A DNA stretch of 23,997 nt from an uncultured Bacilli bacterium (GTDB taxonomy: Bacteria > Bacillota_I > Bacilli_A > ML615J-28 > CAG-313), in contig CANQWZ010000011.1 of the NCBI GenBank assembly GCA_947627685.1, positions 1 to 23,997 on the forward strand, given 5' to 3'. The notes beneath the pieces are model-generated. The model saw only the letters and a list, made by a program, of their open reading frames with translations, had not been told where the DNA came from and made no database searches. The translations under genes were made by a program, and so were the position numbers. This document shows, piece by piece, positions 23,466 to 23,997 of the stretch (positions are counted from its first letter, which is position 1; each line of letters starts with the position of its first letter).

Positions 23466-23482
23466 AAGGTATGATATACCTT
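23466..23482 (-). other. Short hairpin in the rpsK-rpoA gap
   Basis: AAGGTAT and ATACCTT form a perfect 7-bp stem with a 3-base loop. On the minus strand it is followed by ATATC and an A run rather than a T run, so it is not a standard terminator. An mRNA stability or processing element is possible. Confidence 0.45.
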
Positions 23483-23494
23483 TTAAGAATCATT

Positions 23495-23881
23495 TTATCC
23501 ACGAGGTCTTTTTGGAGGACGGCATCCATTATGAGGAACGGGAGTAACATCTTGAATAGAAACAATTTCAAGACCTGCTACTTGTAAAGATCTAATAGCA
23601 GCCTCACGACCTGGACCTGGTCCTTTAACTGTAACTTCAACCTTCAACATACCATTATCCATTGCGGCCTTAGCTGCTGCCTCTGATGCCATTTGTGCGG
23701 CAAATGGTGTAGATTTTTTACTACCTTTAAAGCCAACTGCACCAGCACTACTCCAAGAAACAACATTACCAACTGGGTCAGTAATTGTTACGATTGTATT
23801 GTTAAATGTAGAATGAATATGTGCAACACCAAGGGGAATATTCTTTCTAACACGACGTTTACGAATTACTTTTTTAGCCAT
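23495..23881 (-). CDS. rpsK: 30S ribosomal protein S11
   Basis: The 128-residue protein matches uS11: GVAHIHSTFNNTIVTITD, SWSSAGAVGFKGSKKSTPFAAQ, VKGPGPGREAAIRSL and the C-terminal DVTPVPHNGCRPPKRPRG. It binds the platform of the small subunit with S6/S18 and contacts the mRNA exit site. TAGGAGGCG precedes the ATG and overlaps the rpsM stop codon. The order rpsM-rpsK-rpoA-rplQ is the standard one. Confidence 0.98.
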   Translation of the reverse strand: MAKKVIRKRRVRKNIPLGVAHIHSTFNNTIVTITDPVGNVVSWSSAGAVGFKGSKKSTPFAAQMASEAAAKAAMDNGMLKVEVTVKGPGPGREAAIRSLQVAGLEIVSIQDVTPVPHNGCRPPKRPRG

Positions 23882-23895
23882 TTAATTCACGCCTC

Positions 23896-23997
23896 CTATT
23901 TCTTCTTGTTAGCTACAGTTTTAGCAGGACCTTTTCTTGTACGAGCATTTGTTCTTGTTCTTTGTCCTCTAACTGGTAAGCCTTTTCTATGACGAAG
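23896..23997 (-). CDS. rpsM: 30S ribosomal protein S13, C-terminal part (runs off the window)
   Basis: The last 33 codons before a TAG at 23896-23898 read LRHRKGLPVRGQRTRTNART followed by RKGPAKTVANKKK, the conserved basic tail of uS13. The tail reaches into the decoding region and contacts tRNA. The rest of the gene lies beyond 23997. The rpsK start is 14 bases downstream. Confidence 0.95.
   Translation of the reverse strand, partial: LRHRKGLPVRGQRTRTNARTRKGPAKTVANKKK

Noticed and set aside
1..23997. Mycoplasma-type genetic code (TGA as Trp)
   Set aside because: Long proteins use TGG for Trp without internal TGA, and tmk and ecfA2 end at TGA in places consistent with gene overlap.

Overview
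The window is an AT-rich bacterial chromosome segment from a low-GC Firmicutes/Mycoplasmatota-type lineage. A gut Bacilli of the RF39, Izemoplasma or Erysipelotrichia kind would fit, but this placement is inferred from gene content and order, not from a marker search. Long proteins encode tryptophan with TGG, several genes end in TGA, and no long frame contains an internal TGA, so the standard bacterial code applies rather than the Mycoplasma code. Nearly all genes lie on the minus strand; only a MurE-like ligase and one 62-residue protein are on the plus strand.

Layout, low to high coordinate. (1) 1-8415 is a redox and surface block. It holds the 5' part of rnfD, all of rnfC, a cysteine-rich BspA-type lipoprotein split by a frameshift, and the 1181-residue pyruvate:ferredoxin oxidoreductase. 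PFOR reduces ferredoxin and Rnf would re-oxidise it while pumping ions, so these genes probably form the core of energy conservation. Each unit has its own well-formed promoter, and the lipoprotein and PFOR units end in clear terminators. (2) 8499-11414 holds an unrecognised membrane protein, the MurE-family ligase on the plus strand, and a conserved helical protein of unknown function; the last two converge on a bidirectional terminator. (3) 11489-15686 is a tight housekeeping operon tmk-holB-ricT-yabB-rsmI. It has the order of the Bacillus cluster but lacks yaaQ, yaaR, yabA and yazA. (4) 15780-17635 is a small accessory patch: a short GTG-start gene behind a hairpin that covers its ribosome binding site, a large nested inverted repeat, and three unrecognised genes, two of them PH-like membrane proteins. 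(5) 17696-21731 is truA, the ECF vitamin transporter energising module ecfT-ecfA2-ecfA1, and a site-2 type metalloprotease. (6) 21918-23997 is the end of the large ribosomal operon: rpsM (partial), rpsK, rpoA, rplQ. Blocks 5 and 6 keep the Firmicutes order rpsM-rpsK-rpoA-rplQ-ecfA1-ecfA2-ecfT-truA, with the protease inserted.

I found no insertion sequence, prophage, CRISPR array, tRNA or rRNA, and no clear defence or biosynthetic system. Every stretch without a gene is shorter than 200 bases. The points most worth a second look are the frameshifted cysteine-repeat lipoprotein, the enlarged RpoA, the hairpin on the small plus-strand gene, and the PH-like membrane protein trio.
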